This document shows, one piece after another, positions 1-10,134 of a DNA stretch of 64,000 nt. The position numbers were made by a program, and so were the translations under genes. A model generated the notes under the pieces. That model ran no database searches, was not told the DNA's origin, and saw only the letters and a list, made by a program, of their open reading frames with translations. The stretch comes from Dendrolimus kikuchii (Eukaryota; Arthropoda; Insecta; Lepidoptera; Lasiocampidae), in assembly GCA_019925095.2 (NCBI GenBank), contig CM034389.1, positions 26,214,935-26,278,934 on the forward strand, read 5' to 3'. Numbering within the stretch: the stretch's first letter is position 1; each line of letters starts with the position of its first letter.

Positions 1-481
1 CAGTACACCGACAACGCCAAATTATGTTAACAACCATCTCGCCAAAACAAAGAGACACACTAGAAAAATGAACTCTATTCTAAATGTGATTAGTGTCAAA
101 TCGAGATGATTTCATACTAAACCAAAATTGTATTTCGAATTATGTATTTCAAATTGAATTACTTATTGCTAAATTTGCATTGAATGAAAAGCACCTTTCT
201 TTCCTAATGTGAAATTAATGAAATCAATTCTGAAGACGTTTGAAACTTAAAAAAAACTCCTGATCACAGCAGTGTGATTGACGAAGAGGATGATATGTGC
301 ATAATAATATTTATTACGTTTAATCGAGGGTAAACACTGGGATTGGAAGTATCACTTATTGACTACTTACAAACATTGTTAAAACTTCTAACCCATAAGG
401 GCAGAGATCGAATCTTTAGTATTTTTGACTGACCCACCTATGTTTTATTACTAACTCTATGGACACAGAACGATTTCACGT

Positions 482-598
482 CGATAGATTATAATCTATC
501 GGGAAATAATGCGTTAAATTGTAAGCAGTTTGTTCCGGTTCACAATATTTCAATAGCTCTCGAGATAGATTATAATCTAACGGTCTGTACAATTTAAC
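482..598. repeat. Small palindromic repeat with nested inverted arms
   Basis: Bases 482-501 form a perfect 20-bp palindrome, cgatagattataatctatcg. A second, shorter version (tagattataatcta) lies near 566-579. Outside the pair, gcgttaaattgta (511-523) is mirrored by tacaatttaac (588-598). The arrangement looks like a short MITE or a degraded one. No coding sequence is present. Confidence 0.5.
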
Positions 599-1079
599 CA
601 TGACATATATACTCTAATATAGCCAATTAATAACGGCGTTCATTTTAACTTTATAACTAAGTTGCATTTGGCCACAGTACCTAACTATAATATTATTTCA
701 GATGGAACAGAGATATTAGCCGAGCCCAGCTAACTAAAGATATATTATTAACCTACAAATTTTATAAATAGTCTCAAGTTCCTGTTTCTAACCAGATATT
801 TCAGTTCTCTTAATTAAATCAGGTTTTTCATACTTTTGTTTACATTCTTTAATACTTGATGACACTGCTTTTCAGCTTTGAGTTTTCGTTTTTACTAAAT
901 ACTAACTGTCTTATTCATAGAGAGTTAGAGTAAGTTTGAACGCTTCTTTAACCACCATAAAGAACTGTTCAAACATACTTGACTATCAAATGTATCATCA
1001 TCATGGAAACGCGAAGGAAGTTTCGCGGGCAGACGATAGTCTATAATATTATAATATGCTAAATATGTCGTCTCTCTAC

Positions 1080-1860
1080 ATTGAAGTTATTAAAAAAAAA
1101 ACACAATTGGAATAGACTATATAAACGATGGAGACACGATGATTTTTTTTAGATTTCTTGTCTGTTAGTCGGTTTTTCTGTTTGTTCGGGATTTACGTAA
1201 AAACTACTAGGCCGATTGCGATTCGATTTTCGCTGATCGTGAGCAAATTCTCACACTTAAATTCTGCGCTACCTTTTATTCCGGAATCGCACGGGAAATT
1301 TTCCGGGAACGGTTTAAAGAGGCCAGAATAAAAAAAGCTTTCTTATTTCGATGCGATGTTTTTACTCATTGATAGCAAATTTTCTGAAATTAAATCTGTG
1401 ATACTTTTAATCCTGGGGATCCCGCGAATTTTCTCAGGAGCTGGTTAAAGTTGTTAGGACGCTTACAAATTAGTTTATTTATTCTTACACGATTTTAGAC
1501 ACGATACATTATTTTTTAAATACAGCAATACTTTGTGTCCTGGGCATCTCACGGAAATTTTCCCGAGGGTGGTTTCTAGTGGTTAGTATGCATATAAATT
1601 AGCTTATACTAAAACACAATGCACTTTCTTTTTCAAATAAGTAAAAATAGAAAAAGTATCAATTATTTATTTGCATAACAATTAGTTGATTCAGATTCAA
1701 TTGATACTAAAACGATGGTTTACGTTCTTTTCCGAATGCTTTGTTAGTTTATATTCCGGGAACCCAGCGAAAACTTCCTTGGAGTGGTTTAAAGTCGTTA
1801 TACTGCATAAAAATTGGCTGATTCCGATACGATTTCACCAGAACGTTAGATTAAGCTTTT
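1080..1860 (+). repeat. Degenerate repeat with about 130-bp subunits (cgggaatttt..ggtttaaag..gttagg)
   Basis: A motif of the form 'cgggaaattttccggga(a/g)cggtttaaag' recurs near 1277-1320, 1420-1460, 1550-1592 and 1760-1807, spaced about 130 bp apart for the first three. The 5' lead ('cacaattggaatagactatata') and several subunits recur at 59335-59690, so this is one dispersed family. No ORF of note; the 60-codon frame at 1686-1868 is repeat. Confidence 0.55.
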
Positions 1861-3084
1861 TTCAATGACTGGGGTATATTATATATATGTATAGTATGAT
1901 CTCAGTATAGATCATGAGAATTCATATACGTATTAGACATTAAAATAGTATCCAAGAAACATCAATTATTCATTGCTGATAAAAAAAGGTTTATCTCGAA
2001 TTCTAAATTTCTTATGTATTGAAACTCTTTAGTAGATATTTCAACAAACTCACATATACATAGAAAATATACTCACATATACATAGCGTATTATGTCAAA
2101 TGAAATGTTAAAATTAAGTTAATATTGTAAAATAGCTTTGTCTGTACATTGAAGCTATTAAAAAAACCAATTGGGATCCAATTGTTTGATTGATGGAAAA
2201 TTGAAACAATTAATGTTTTTTTTTTCATAAATATGTTAATTTCTATGAGGTTTTCACTATTATACAGACATTTTTTACTTAAATGCTGAAAAAGCTAATA
2301 TCATGGGAATTCTAGTGTAATTTGTCAGGAAACTGGATTCACTTTTTCATGTTTTTACTCCTATACTTTAGTGACTGAAAGTTCCAAAATTTTCTTGGGA
2401 ATAATGCGCCTAGATATAGCATGAAAACTATTCGTGTTACTCTTATTACAGCATAGTTTAATACTTTATGACATTTTTATACATGACCATATTGGGACTC
2501 TTGAGATTTCCCGGGATTTCCTTCCACTTCCAAACCACTAGATCAACTTTGACGCAATGTTCGCAAATCACAAGACACTGTCTGTAATTATTAGAAATCC
2601 TTAGTGAAGAAACATCTGTAGTTGAATAAGTCTTTAGTAAATTACAAATATCGGGAGTTTATGAATATATCCAGGATTCATGTATTGTCATATTAAATAT
2701 TTATTCAATTTTACATATTGATAAAATAACTTTAATCTTTGCTATCTAAGTAATGAAAATGAAGTCGAAGGCAAATACTAGTTACGTTATAAAAAATGAA
2801 AAAGATTTTTATAACAGTAATAATACTATTGGAATTTTGATTTAGTATGAAATCATCTCGATTTGACACTAATCACATTTAGAATAGAGTTCATTTTTCT
2901 AGTGTGTCTCTTTGTTTTGGCGAGATGGTTGTACTCATGTATTTGGCGTTGTCGGTGTACTGATGTATTTGGTCAAGACGGGTGATTCGATCTATTAGAC
3001 GACAATGGTTGTACCGATACTAATGATCACTTTCGATGTTCTTATCTATTTGATCATCTTGGCTGCTTCTTTCTATAAGACGCT

Positions 3085-3190
3085 GACTGTACATCCATTG
3101 CAAGTTAATAAAAAGCTCGTAATAAAAAATCATTAAAATCGGTTAAGCCGTTTCGGAGGAGTTCGACCACAAGATTTTTATATATTAGAT
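3085..3190 (+). repeat. LINE/SINE 3' module ending in 'tttttatatattagattt'
   Basis: The sequence 'aaaatcggttaagccgtttcgg' region followed by 'tttttatatattagattttttt' has the form common to lepidopteran non-LTR 3' ends. It is a short fragment without a body. Confidence 0.4.
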
Positions 3191-3402
3191 TTTTTTAATT
3201 TTTAAAATAGTTGTATTATTTTAAACAATTGTCCTTAGTCATAACTAGTGTTGCCAGGGCCAATTTGTTTTAAGTCCGGGCAGAAGTTAAGCAAATCCGG
3301 ATTTAGGGTCCCGGTCCCGGTCCAGGTGAAAATCGGGACACTTGACAATGCTAGTCATAACAGTTTTACAACTAAAGCGATAATGTAAGCACTTTGGGTC
3401 TT

Positions 3403-3716
3403 ACTTTTTTTTTTTGCAGGAGATCAGCAGACAGGTAGACGGCCCACTTGATGGAAAGCGGTTACCATCGCCTATGGACATTTGCAACAGCAAAGTTGCT
3501 ACAAATGCGCTACTGCTCTCTTAAGGGAAACTAGAACCTGGTCACTAATGCCGGAACACAACTCAAGGTTGTTATGGCGACATACTCTAGACCAGGGGTG
3601 GTAGCTATCCAGTCGGGCAAATGCCCTACGACCTGCCTGTGGGTTGTTAAGTCGCCTCTTACGATAGACCGCCCGGCCGCAGAAAATTGTATTCTTTCTC
3701 CGTTCCTGCGCGGATA
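3403..3716 (-). repeat. Family A retroposon, near full length
   Basis: Family A in its forward orientation begins 'tccgtgcaggaacggag', contains 'cctgtcgtaagaggcgac', and ends 'ctgctgatctcctgcaat' followed by an A run. This copy is reversed, with the T run at 3407-3415 and the 5' tip at 3716. Uniform ends and an A tail suggest a SINE-like unit or a LINE 3' end. I could not assign it to a named family. ORFs in it are not genes. Confidence 0.8.
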
Positions 3717-3986
3717 AAACTTATAATCGTTTCTTAAATTTAAAGAAACTGCTCAGCAACTGATTAGTGAAAATCTTACCCATAAACTCCTCTTTAGTCG
3801 AATATTTTGGGTATAACCAACGTTAATCAATCAAATTTCGTTTATCTGTGTGCCTCTTAGGTAAACAAGAAGTAATAGACGTTTATAAGTGAAAAAAAAG
3901 ATATTCATTGATTAGGGTCTGATTCTGATCCTCTTACTTAAGAGATGGCTAATCGTTTCTTAACGAGATTATTATAAGTAAGGCCG
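3717..3986. mobile_element. Family K Harbinger-like MITE, left end decayed
   Basis: The sequence is nearly identical over about 265 bp to 37054-37330. The right end 'attattataagtaaggccg' is intact. The left end has lost its 'gggccttac' tip and abuts the family A copy directly, suggesting one element truncated the other. Confidence 0.75.
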
Positions 3987-4770
3987 TTTGTCATTACTCT
4001 ATAGCCATAGCTAAGTGTCTTCAATGACCTTGCTGCGAATTCTCACAGAGTACACATGAAAATAAGTAAGTCTAGTTCTCTTATAAAATCTGATTAAGTA
4101 TGAGCAGATTCAAACTATTGTAAGATTACTCTTGATAATTTATTCGAAATAAAGGATTGCGTTGATCGTTTGCGTAATAATGAGTATCGAATATTATTAG
4201 GTACATTAATACTATTAAGCATGTTTCAATAGAAGCTATTTCGTCCCGTCAAATGTAAGATGACCCTTGCCACGCTCACATAGTATTGCACCCAACATCT
4301 TGCCGCAGGCAAATATGGGTACTAATAGACAAGATGTAGAGATTTTTATACATTAAAGGACACGGTTAGAGAAGTGATTTCCAGATCTGTAGTTGATTTG
4401 CTCGCTACCCACCAAAAGACACAGGGAATTTTGAGCCAAAGAAATGTAATTAGCTGAAATATAGCTTAAAAAGAGTTTTCTATAACAAACAGAAAAACAT
4501 CACCCCTAAATTCTATCTGGCAGACGAGAAATCTTCAAAATAAGGTTACAAACAAAATGAGTTATCGATTATAATGCATGAATTTCAACAATTAATAATA
4601 TGAAAACACATCACACGATTAATTAATTCAAAATAATCAAAACCACTACAATGATAGAAAATATCAACATAAAAAATTTATTAAAAGCACACATTATCAC
4701 CATCATCATCATCATCACAATTGACCATCAGGCTCACATGTGCAGACCTGGGACCAAAATGGGAACCATA
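3987..4770. other. AT-rich spacer, nothing recognised
   Basis: No convincing ORF, RNA gene or known repeat is visible. A short (cat)n run lies at about 4700-4720. Confidence 0.5.
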
Positions 4771-5008
4771 TGACGGCCTCTGTGATTGAGCGGGCTAAGC
4801 CTTTGCCGGCGTTCCTCACTGCAACGCAGAGGTTCCGGGTTCGATTCCTGGTATAGTAAATTTCGGAAACGTATTTTCTCCGTTATTTACTATGGTCTGG
4901 GTGTCTGGGATCGGCCCCAAAGTAGTCCGTTGTATATTACCCATAACACAAGCGTAACTTGCTTAATTTGGGGATATACAATGTGTGTGTTTGTCTGCCG
5001 ATTATTAT
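4771..5008 (+). repeat. Family C tRNA-derived SINE, copy 1
   Basis: The head carries an A-box-like 'gattgagcgggctaagcc' and a B box 'gggttcgattcc' (4837-4848), spaced as in a tRNA. It is followed by a unique body ('ttactatggtctgggtgtctggg') ending in 'gatatacaatgtgtgtgtttgtctgccg'. Five copies occur in the window. The tRNA-like part cannot fold as a complete tRNA, so this is a SINE, not a tRNA gene. Confidence 0.85.
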
Positions 5009-5811
5009 ATACTAGAATAATGATAACAATTACCTACTCGCCTCTGCTCCTATTTTTGATATAACAACATTGCACACACGACTCTCTGCGGCACGAATAA
5101 CCCCATGAGGTTTCTGTGTCAAATGTGTTTCTAATATATATGAATGTAAGCATATTGGATAATAAATAAAAAATATAAAAAATACAATTTGGGCTTAAGA
5201 AAGTATGAAAAAGTATTTATCTCCTTTGGTTCATTTGTTTTTTCTTAATGACGTTTTATTTAAGTAAATAGGTGCGTAGGTAGATATAAAAGGGAGGACT
5301 TTTCAATGCGATAAACAGTTGATCAATTTAACAAGAAATTTTAGATTTGTATAGATGGGACCTGTCTTTTATATACCTTCTGTATTTAAAAAAACAATAA
5401 AAACGCGTTGAGTCTATGGCTTGTATATTCTATTCATGGTAAAGTAATAAAACCTTGGAGGAGGTTTATGCAATAAATAAATTTGTGCAAATCGCCATAC
5501 ACCTGTTGAAGCGTTGAAAGCCGAATACCAAAATAAGTGGTAGATAGACATTTTAATATGCCTCGTTAGGCAATAGCTGATCGCATAGAAATTCATAGAA
5601 TATGTATAAGCTATATAAACTATTTTATGAATACATCAAATTTAAATGATTGATATGTTACGACAATGAGTGCATGTGCACTTTTGGCCAAATTTTGTAC
5701 AGATTAGTGTGTGTCTGTGTGTGTGTGTGTGTGTTTATAAAAGGGGAAGGAAGGAAAGAAAGGAGAGTCCATTCTTTCTACAAACACCCTCAGGATAATT
5801 AATTATGCCTT
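5009..5811. other. AT-rich spacer with (TG)n microsatellite
   Basis: No gene is seen. A (TG)n tract occupies about 5707-5734. The 60-codon reverse frame at 5414-5596 has no recognisable features. Confidence 0.5.
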
Positions 5812-5880
5812 TTATGGCCGGTTCCTACATCTTACTATTCATTCACTTGTCTTACTAGCGGTTGAATTTGGACATTCATT
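5812..5880 (+). repeat. Family P MITE fragment
   Basis: 'ggccggttcctacatcttactattcattcac' is the left end of the family P MITE, whose complete form is at 52748-52877. The right end is absent here. Confidence 0.5.
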
Positions 5881-5884
5881 CATT

Positions 5885-6150
5885 GACTGTCGTAAGAGGC
5901 AACAAAACAACCCACAGTCAGGTGATAGGGTTTTTGCCTGTCTGGATGGCTATCATCCCTGGTGTAGAGTATGCCGCCATAACAACTTTGAGTTGTGTTC
6001 CGGCATCAGTGGCCAGGTACCAGTCCCCCTTTAGAGAGCGGCAGCACATTTTTAGCACCTTTAGTGTTACAAAAGTCCATAGGTGTTGGTAACCGCTTTC
6101 CATCAGGTGGGCCGTCTGTATGTATGCTGAACTCAAGCAATGAAAAAAAT
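5885..6150 (+). repeat. Family A retroposon, 5'-truncated and diverged
   Basis: It matches family A from the 'gtcgtaagaggcaac' segment to the tail 'caagcaatgaaaaaaa'. It is more diverged than most copies and lacks the 5' tip. Confidence 0.75.
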
Positions 6151-6898
6151 ATTATATAGTTTACGTCACTTCAGAAATCATAAGATTCACCTTGAGTTAA
6201 ATCAGTTCAAATTTACATACATAATATAGGGAATGGTATATTAGTATAGATACAAAACATCAAAGTTCCCGCCAAAGTCCTGTATATTTCTCAGTAAGGC
6301 CTAACTAGCCAGATATAAATCTACGACAACGCATCCAGAACCGGTGAGCTTAAAGTACTACGAGTACAAAAATAAATTATTACCAACTCTCCTGCTCTTG
6401 CATAGCAACAATACGCGCCCGGTCTGCTGCTTCTTTTTTATTTTTTTACACTTTTCGCAGTCCCACGGTCCAGTGGACGCAGTAAAAAACCTGCATATTA
6501 AACGCAATGCCTAGGTACGCGACGGGAACGACTGTGCATGTTTTATGACTCCCTACAGCAAGTACACTTGGATGTAAAAAAAGGTAGAGTAGATTTTACA
6601 GGTAAATTATTATAAGAAAACACCTGCTCAAAATGTCAGAATTAAATTATTAATTTAATTCCTTGGCCAGGACAATTGTATTTTTTTAAAAGAAAGCTTG
6701 TTAAGCTACCGTCGTCATTATAGCAAAAAGAGGCACTGATACAACCGCCGTGTTCATTCGTCTTTTTGAACGTTTATCCATCTGTCTAAGTAAAAAAATA
6801 CTGAATTTACATAGTAAAAACAACCTAAGAGGGATTTATAAACTGATATAATACTATACTCATCTCACATTTGCATAATAACAATATAACGTTTTTAA
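6151..6898. other. AT-rich spacer, nothing recognised
   Basis: No credible coding exon or repeat could be assigned. Confidence 0.45.
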
Positions 6899-7207
6899 AC
6901 GCGCAGGAACGGAGAAAGAATACAATTTCCTGCGACCGGGCGGCTGTCGTAAGAGGCGACTTAACAACCCACAGCCAGGTGGTAGGGCATTTGCCCGACT
7001 GGATGGCTAGCACCCCTGATCTAAAGTATGTCGCCATAACAACCTTGAATTGTGTTCCGGCATTAGTGACCAGGTTCCAGTCTCCCTTAAGAAAGCAGCA
7101 GCGCATTTGTAGCAACTGTGGTGTTGCAAATGTCTATAGGCGATGGTAACCGCTTTCCATCAAGTGGGCCGTCTGCTTGTCTGCTAATCTCCTGCAATAA
7201 AAAAAAA
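6899..7207 (+). repeat. Family A retroposon, full length
   Basis: It runs from 'cgcgcaggaacggag' to 'ctcctgcaataaaaaaaa'. Both ends of the unit are present, giving about 309 bp. Confidence 0.85.
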
Positions 7208-8462
7208 TAACGCCTACGTAAAGCTTCACAAGATTTTGTATAATTATAACGGGCATTAAAATTATAATATAAATAAAACTATACTATAAATAAATCCATA
7301 TCCAATTTATAGACTAAAAAGAGAAGAAAACACTATAAAGAGGGTGTATTTTATATAGTGCTACAGAATACTATAGTGAAATCGCTTGAAAACATAATTA
7401 TTTAGATGTAATTCCTTGGTAATTAATGTAACTGAGGATTGAAGAATTTGTTTTCAGTGAACATAAACCTCTGCATAAATGTATTTCTAGTTAATTTTTT
7501 TTGAATAATATGTTCCAAGATGTTTATGGCTCGATACCTTTACTTGTAAAAGCGAAGAATAATTTATTTTCAATGACTTTAGTGTCGGATAGGACGCATA
7601 GATTGGTGGGCGTGTTTCAATGGCCAACACTGTACATCGTATGCTAAAATCACCTTATACGTGTAGGCCCTTGTTTGAGAAATGCTATACGATTGCGTGA
7701 TACTTTTACTATGAAGAATTGTATTTTTATTTTAGAAACTACTTATGTCCGCCACTTCATTCGCCCGAGACTTCGATTTTTTACTTGTATATTGTGAATT
7801 ATGTAAGATAACGAAATAAAACATACAAGAAGTTCTGTTGAGTTGTATTATTAGTTGAACCATTTTCGAGCCTCTGAGTCAGACTACCTTTCAGAATGGC
7901 AGAAAAAAAAACTTGAATTGATTAACAAACAGTTCCTATATCTTACCAACCGTTCATTTGTGTTACTATCGGTTAATTAATAATTATTTATCACATACAC
8001 TCCATACATGTATAATCTACGTGATAACAACAGCGTTTTTTATTTACTATTCTTTCCCTTTTTGATAACCACGGGAACAAGTGGTGGGCAAATTCGGCCG
8101 AGACTATTTTTTATTATTTTTGTGTAAAGTATATACAATAATAAATTAAAATAATAAATTTATTGCAACTATTTATGTAACCTTTTTTGTCAACCCTACT
8201 GAACATCGACGCGTGACTTCATTTGGCTGTCGGCAAATATGCTGCGCACGGGTAGTAATGCCAAAATTCAACCAATCGTAAGATAAGTTGATAAATAGTA
8301 TAATATAGAAACCAGCCAAAAATCTACCTATGCCGCGAGTAAAACCTAATAAATCTATATTTATACTATAATATAATAAAGTATTTTATATGTTTGTAAT
8401 GAATAACCTCAAAAACTATTGAACCGATTTCAAAAATTCTTTCACCATTAGTTTGCTTTTTT
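7208..8462. other. AT-rich spacer with a family P MITE scrap
   Basis: At about 7934-7985 'cagttcctatatcttaccaaccgttcatttg' resembles a family P end. Otherwise nothing is recognised; 'cctcaaaaactattgaaccgatttc' near 8407 looks like a LINE 3' remnant. Confidence 0.4.
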
Positions 8463-8740
8463 TTGAGGCGGGGGAAATGCATTTCGCACATTACCGGGTC
8501 CTTTACTAGGGATTAGACCAAAGCGACGAGAGGTGACACCACGAATGGGCACCAGAGTCAAATCGCCGGCTTGTGTGGAGACTCTAATACTCAATACTCC
8601 ACTAAAACCACCCTCCTCCCATGTGCCCCGCGCTTATGGTAGGAAGAGCGTGAGACTTAGAACGTAGTTCCTCCCACGCTGATCCTAGCGTATCAGTGCT
8701 TGAGAATGCCCCGGGAGAGGCAAACTCACTTCGTCAACAG
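8463..8740 (-). repeat. Family N LINE 3' end, reversed
   Basis: Reading on the minus strand, it shares 'gtgccccgcgctt', 'cacaagccggcgat' and a terminus like 'aaatgcatttcccccgcc' with the copies at 38450-38808 and 57940-58308. The end-proximal 'aaatgcatttcccc' is the family hallmark. Confidence 0.6.
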
Positions 8741-8796
8741 GGGTGAAGACTCCTCTGCTCCCTAGATGCTAGAAGGCCCCTGACCATTAGATTACA

Positions 8797-9112
8797 TCCG
8801 TGCAGGAACGGAGAAAGAATACAATTTCCTGCGGCCGGGCGGCCTGTCGTAAGAGGCGACTTAACAACCCACAGCCAGGTGGTAGGGCATTTGCCCGACT
8901 GGATGGCTACCACCCCTGGTCTAAAGTATGTCGCCATAACAACCTTCGAGTTGTGTTCCGGCATTAGTGACCAGGTTCCAGTTTCCCTTTCCCTTAAGAG
9001 AGCAGCAGCGCATTTGTAGCACCTTTGGTGTTGCAATTGTCTATAGGCGATGGTAACCGCTTTCCATCAAATGGGCCATTTGCCTGTCTGCTGATCTCCT
9101 GCAATCATCAAA
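8797..9112 (+). repeat. Family A retroposon, full length
   Basis: It begins 'tccgtgcaggaacggag' and ends 'ctcctgcaatcatcaaaaa', with an interrupted A tail. A 6-bp local duplication (ccctttccctt) is present near 8985. Confidence 0.8.
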
Positions 9113-9214
9113 AAATCTATTTTTTTTTCATGGCAGGACAACGTCTGGTGGGGCCGCTAGTTGATTATAATTGTAATATCAACCCATACCACTGTTAGGT
9201 TTTGTACTTTTATG

Positions 9215-9340
9215 TTTTTGCAGTGCACCGACATCCGTCAAAGGTGGATTAGCGGGATATACAGCTTGGTGGCATCCCCCGGGGCCCGAGGATATGCGCA
9301 AATGCATTCCTCCAGCGTTGTCAAAAAAAGGTGAACTGAA
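9215..9340 (+). repeat. Family N LINE 3' end, short copy
   Basis: The fragment ends 'cccgaggatatgcgcaaatgcattcctccagcgtt' in form, followed by 'gtcaaaaaaag'. The same terminus occurs at 24977. It is a 5'-truncated retroposon. Confidence 0.55.
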
Positions 9341-9637
9341 CGTGCTGGATGTTGATGGATGATGTTTTCTATCAACTCCAGTATGTATGTGTAATCAGCG
9401 TTAGCTGCAAAAGTGACCGCGTAATCAGCCTATGTCTTTCAAATAAATAACTGTAACCAATCAATTTGGATACAATGAACAAAAGGCTTTTGTTTTCAAA
9501 TACTTATTTCATGGCGTCTAAGATAATACACAGTAAATTAAACGATACATAGGTTAGTCAGAAACTACAAAAAAATAACATAAGGAGATTGCGCGGCGTT
9601 CCAGGAAGCAACGAATCCTGAATCTTGAATTTTTCGC

Positions 9638-9651
9638 GGGGGGGGGGGGGG
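9638..9651 (+). repeat. 14-base G homopolymer
   Basis: Fourteen consecutive G residues. Such runs are error-prone in sequencing, so the length may not be exact. Confidence 0.9.
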
Positions 9652-9689
9652 CAGAACTGAAAACTCGCGCTCCTGCTCGCCTATATTTT

Positions 9690-10079
9690 TACCTTAATCA
9701 TCATCATCATTTCAGCCATTTGACGCTCACCGATGGACACGCGTGCATCTGGGACTTTTAACCTATGCCTACGCGCCCCGCGAAATGTAAGCGCTAGAAG
9801 CAACGTCAGCTCCGTAGTAGGTGGATAGGTTCCAGTACAGTCTGAATCTGTATTTCGACACACCCAGCTCCGTGCCCGAAGACTCATATGGGTTTGGCTG
9901 ACTACCGTGTGCAGCGGTGTACGGATTATACTGATGTCACTCTAATTGTAGTCGTCAATACGGATGCGCGGATCAGCTACTTCGCACGGGTGCGTGTGCG
10001 TGTGGAAGCGGGTCTTATAATCCCCGTGCAAGGTTGCCGGTACTATTGGTCCGGTATCCGAATTGGTGTATTGTTGTAA
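9690..10079. other. Moderately GC-rich unassigned block
   Basis: This stretch is less AT-rich than its surroundings and contains a 63-codon forward frame (9888-10079) and a 68-codon reverse frame (9681-9887). Neither has splice sites or motifs I recognise. The opening 'atcatcatcatcatttcagcc' resembles a common lepidopteran repeat. It is probably retroelement-derived. Confidence 0.35.
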
Positions 10080-10134
10080 GGTATTTGCCCCCTGGTCTGG
10101 AGTATGCCGCCATAACAGCCTCGAGTTGTGTTCA
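10080..10134 (+). repeat. Family A fragment
   Basis: It holds about 55 bp of family A ('ctggagtatgccgccataac' to 'gagttgtgttc'), truncated at both ends. Confidence 0.6.

Larger units (their letters stand above)
1..2962. repeat. Segment enclosed by 131-bp inverted repeats
   Basis: Bases 1-131 read as the reverse complement of 2831-2962 with only a few differences; both outer tips read 'cagtacaccgacaacgcc' in the outward-in direction. The interior has no gene and holds a small palindromic element and degenerate cgggaatttt-type repeats. This could be a long-TIR or foldback transposon, or two opposed copies of one repeat. The left arm starts at the first base of the window, so its outer limit is unknown. 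Confidence 0.75.

Noticed and set aside
4782..4850. tRNA gene suggested by A and B boxes
   Set aside because: The acceptor stem cannot pair and the sequence runs into a conserved SINE body repeated elsewhere.
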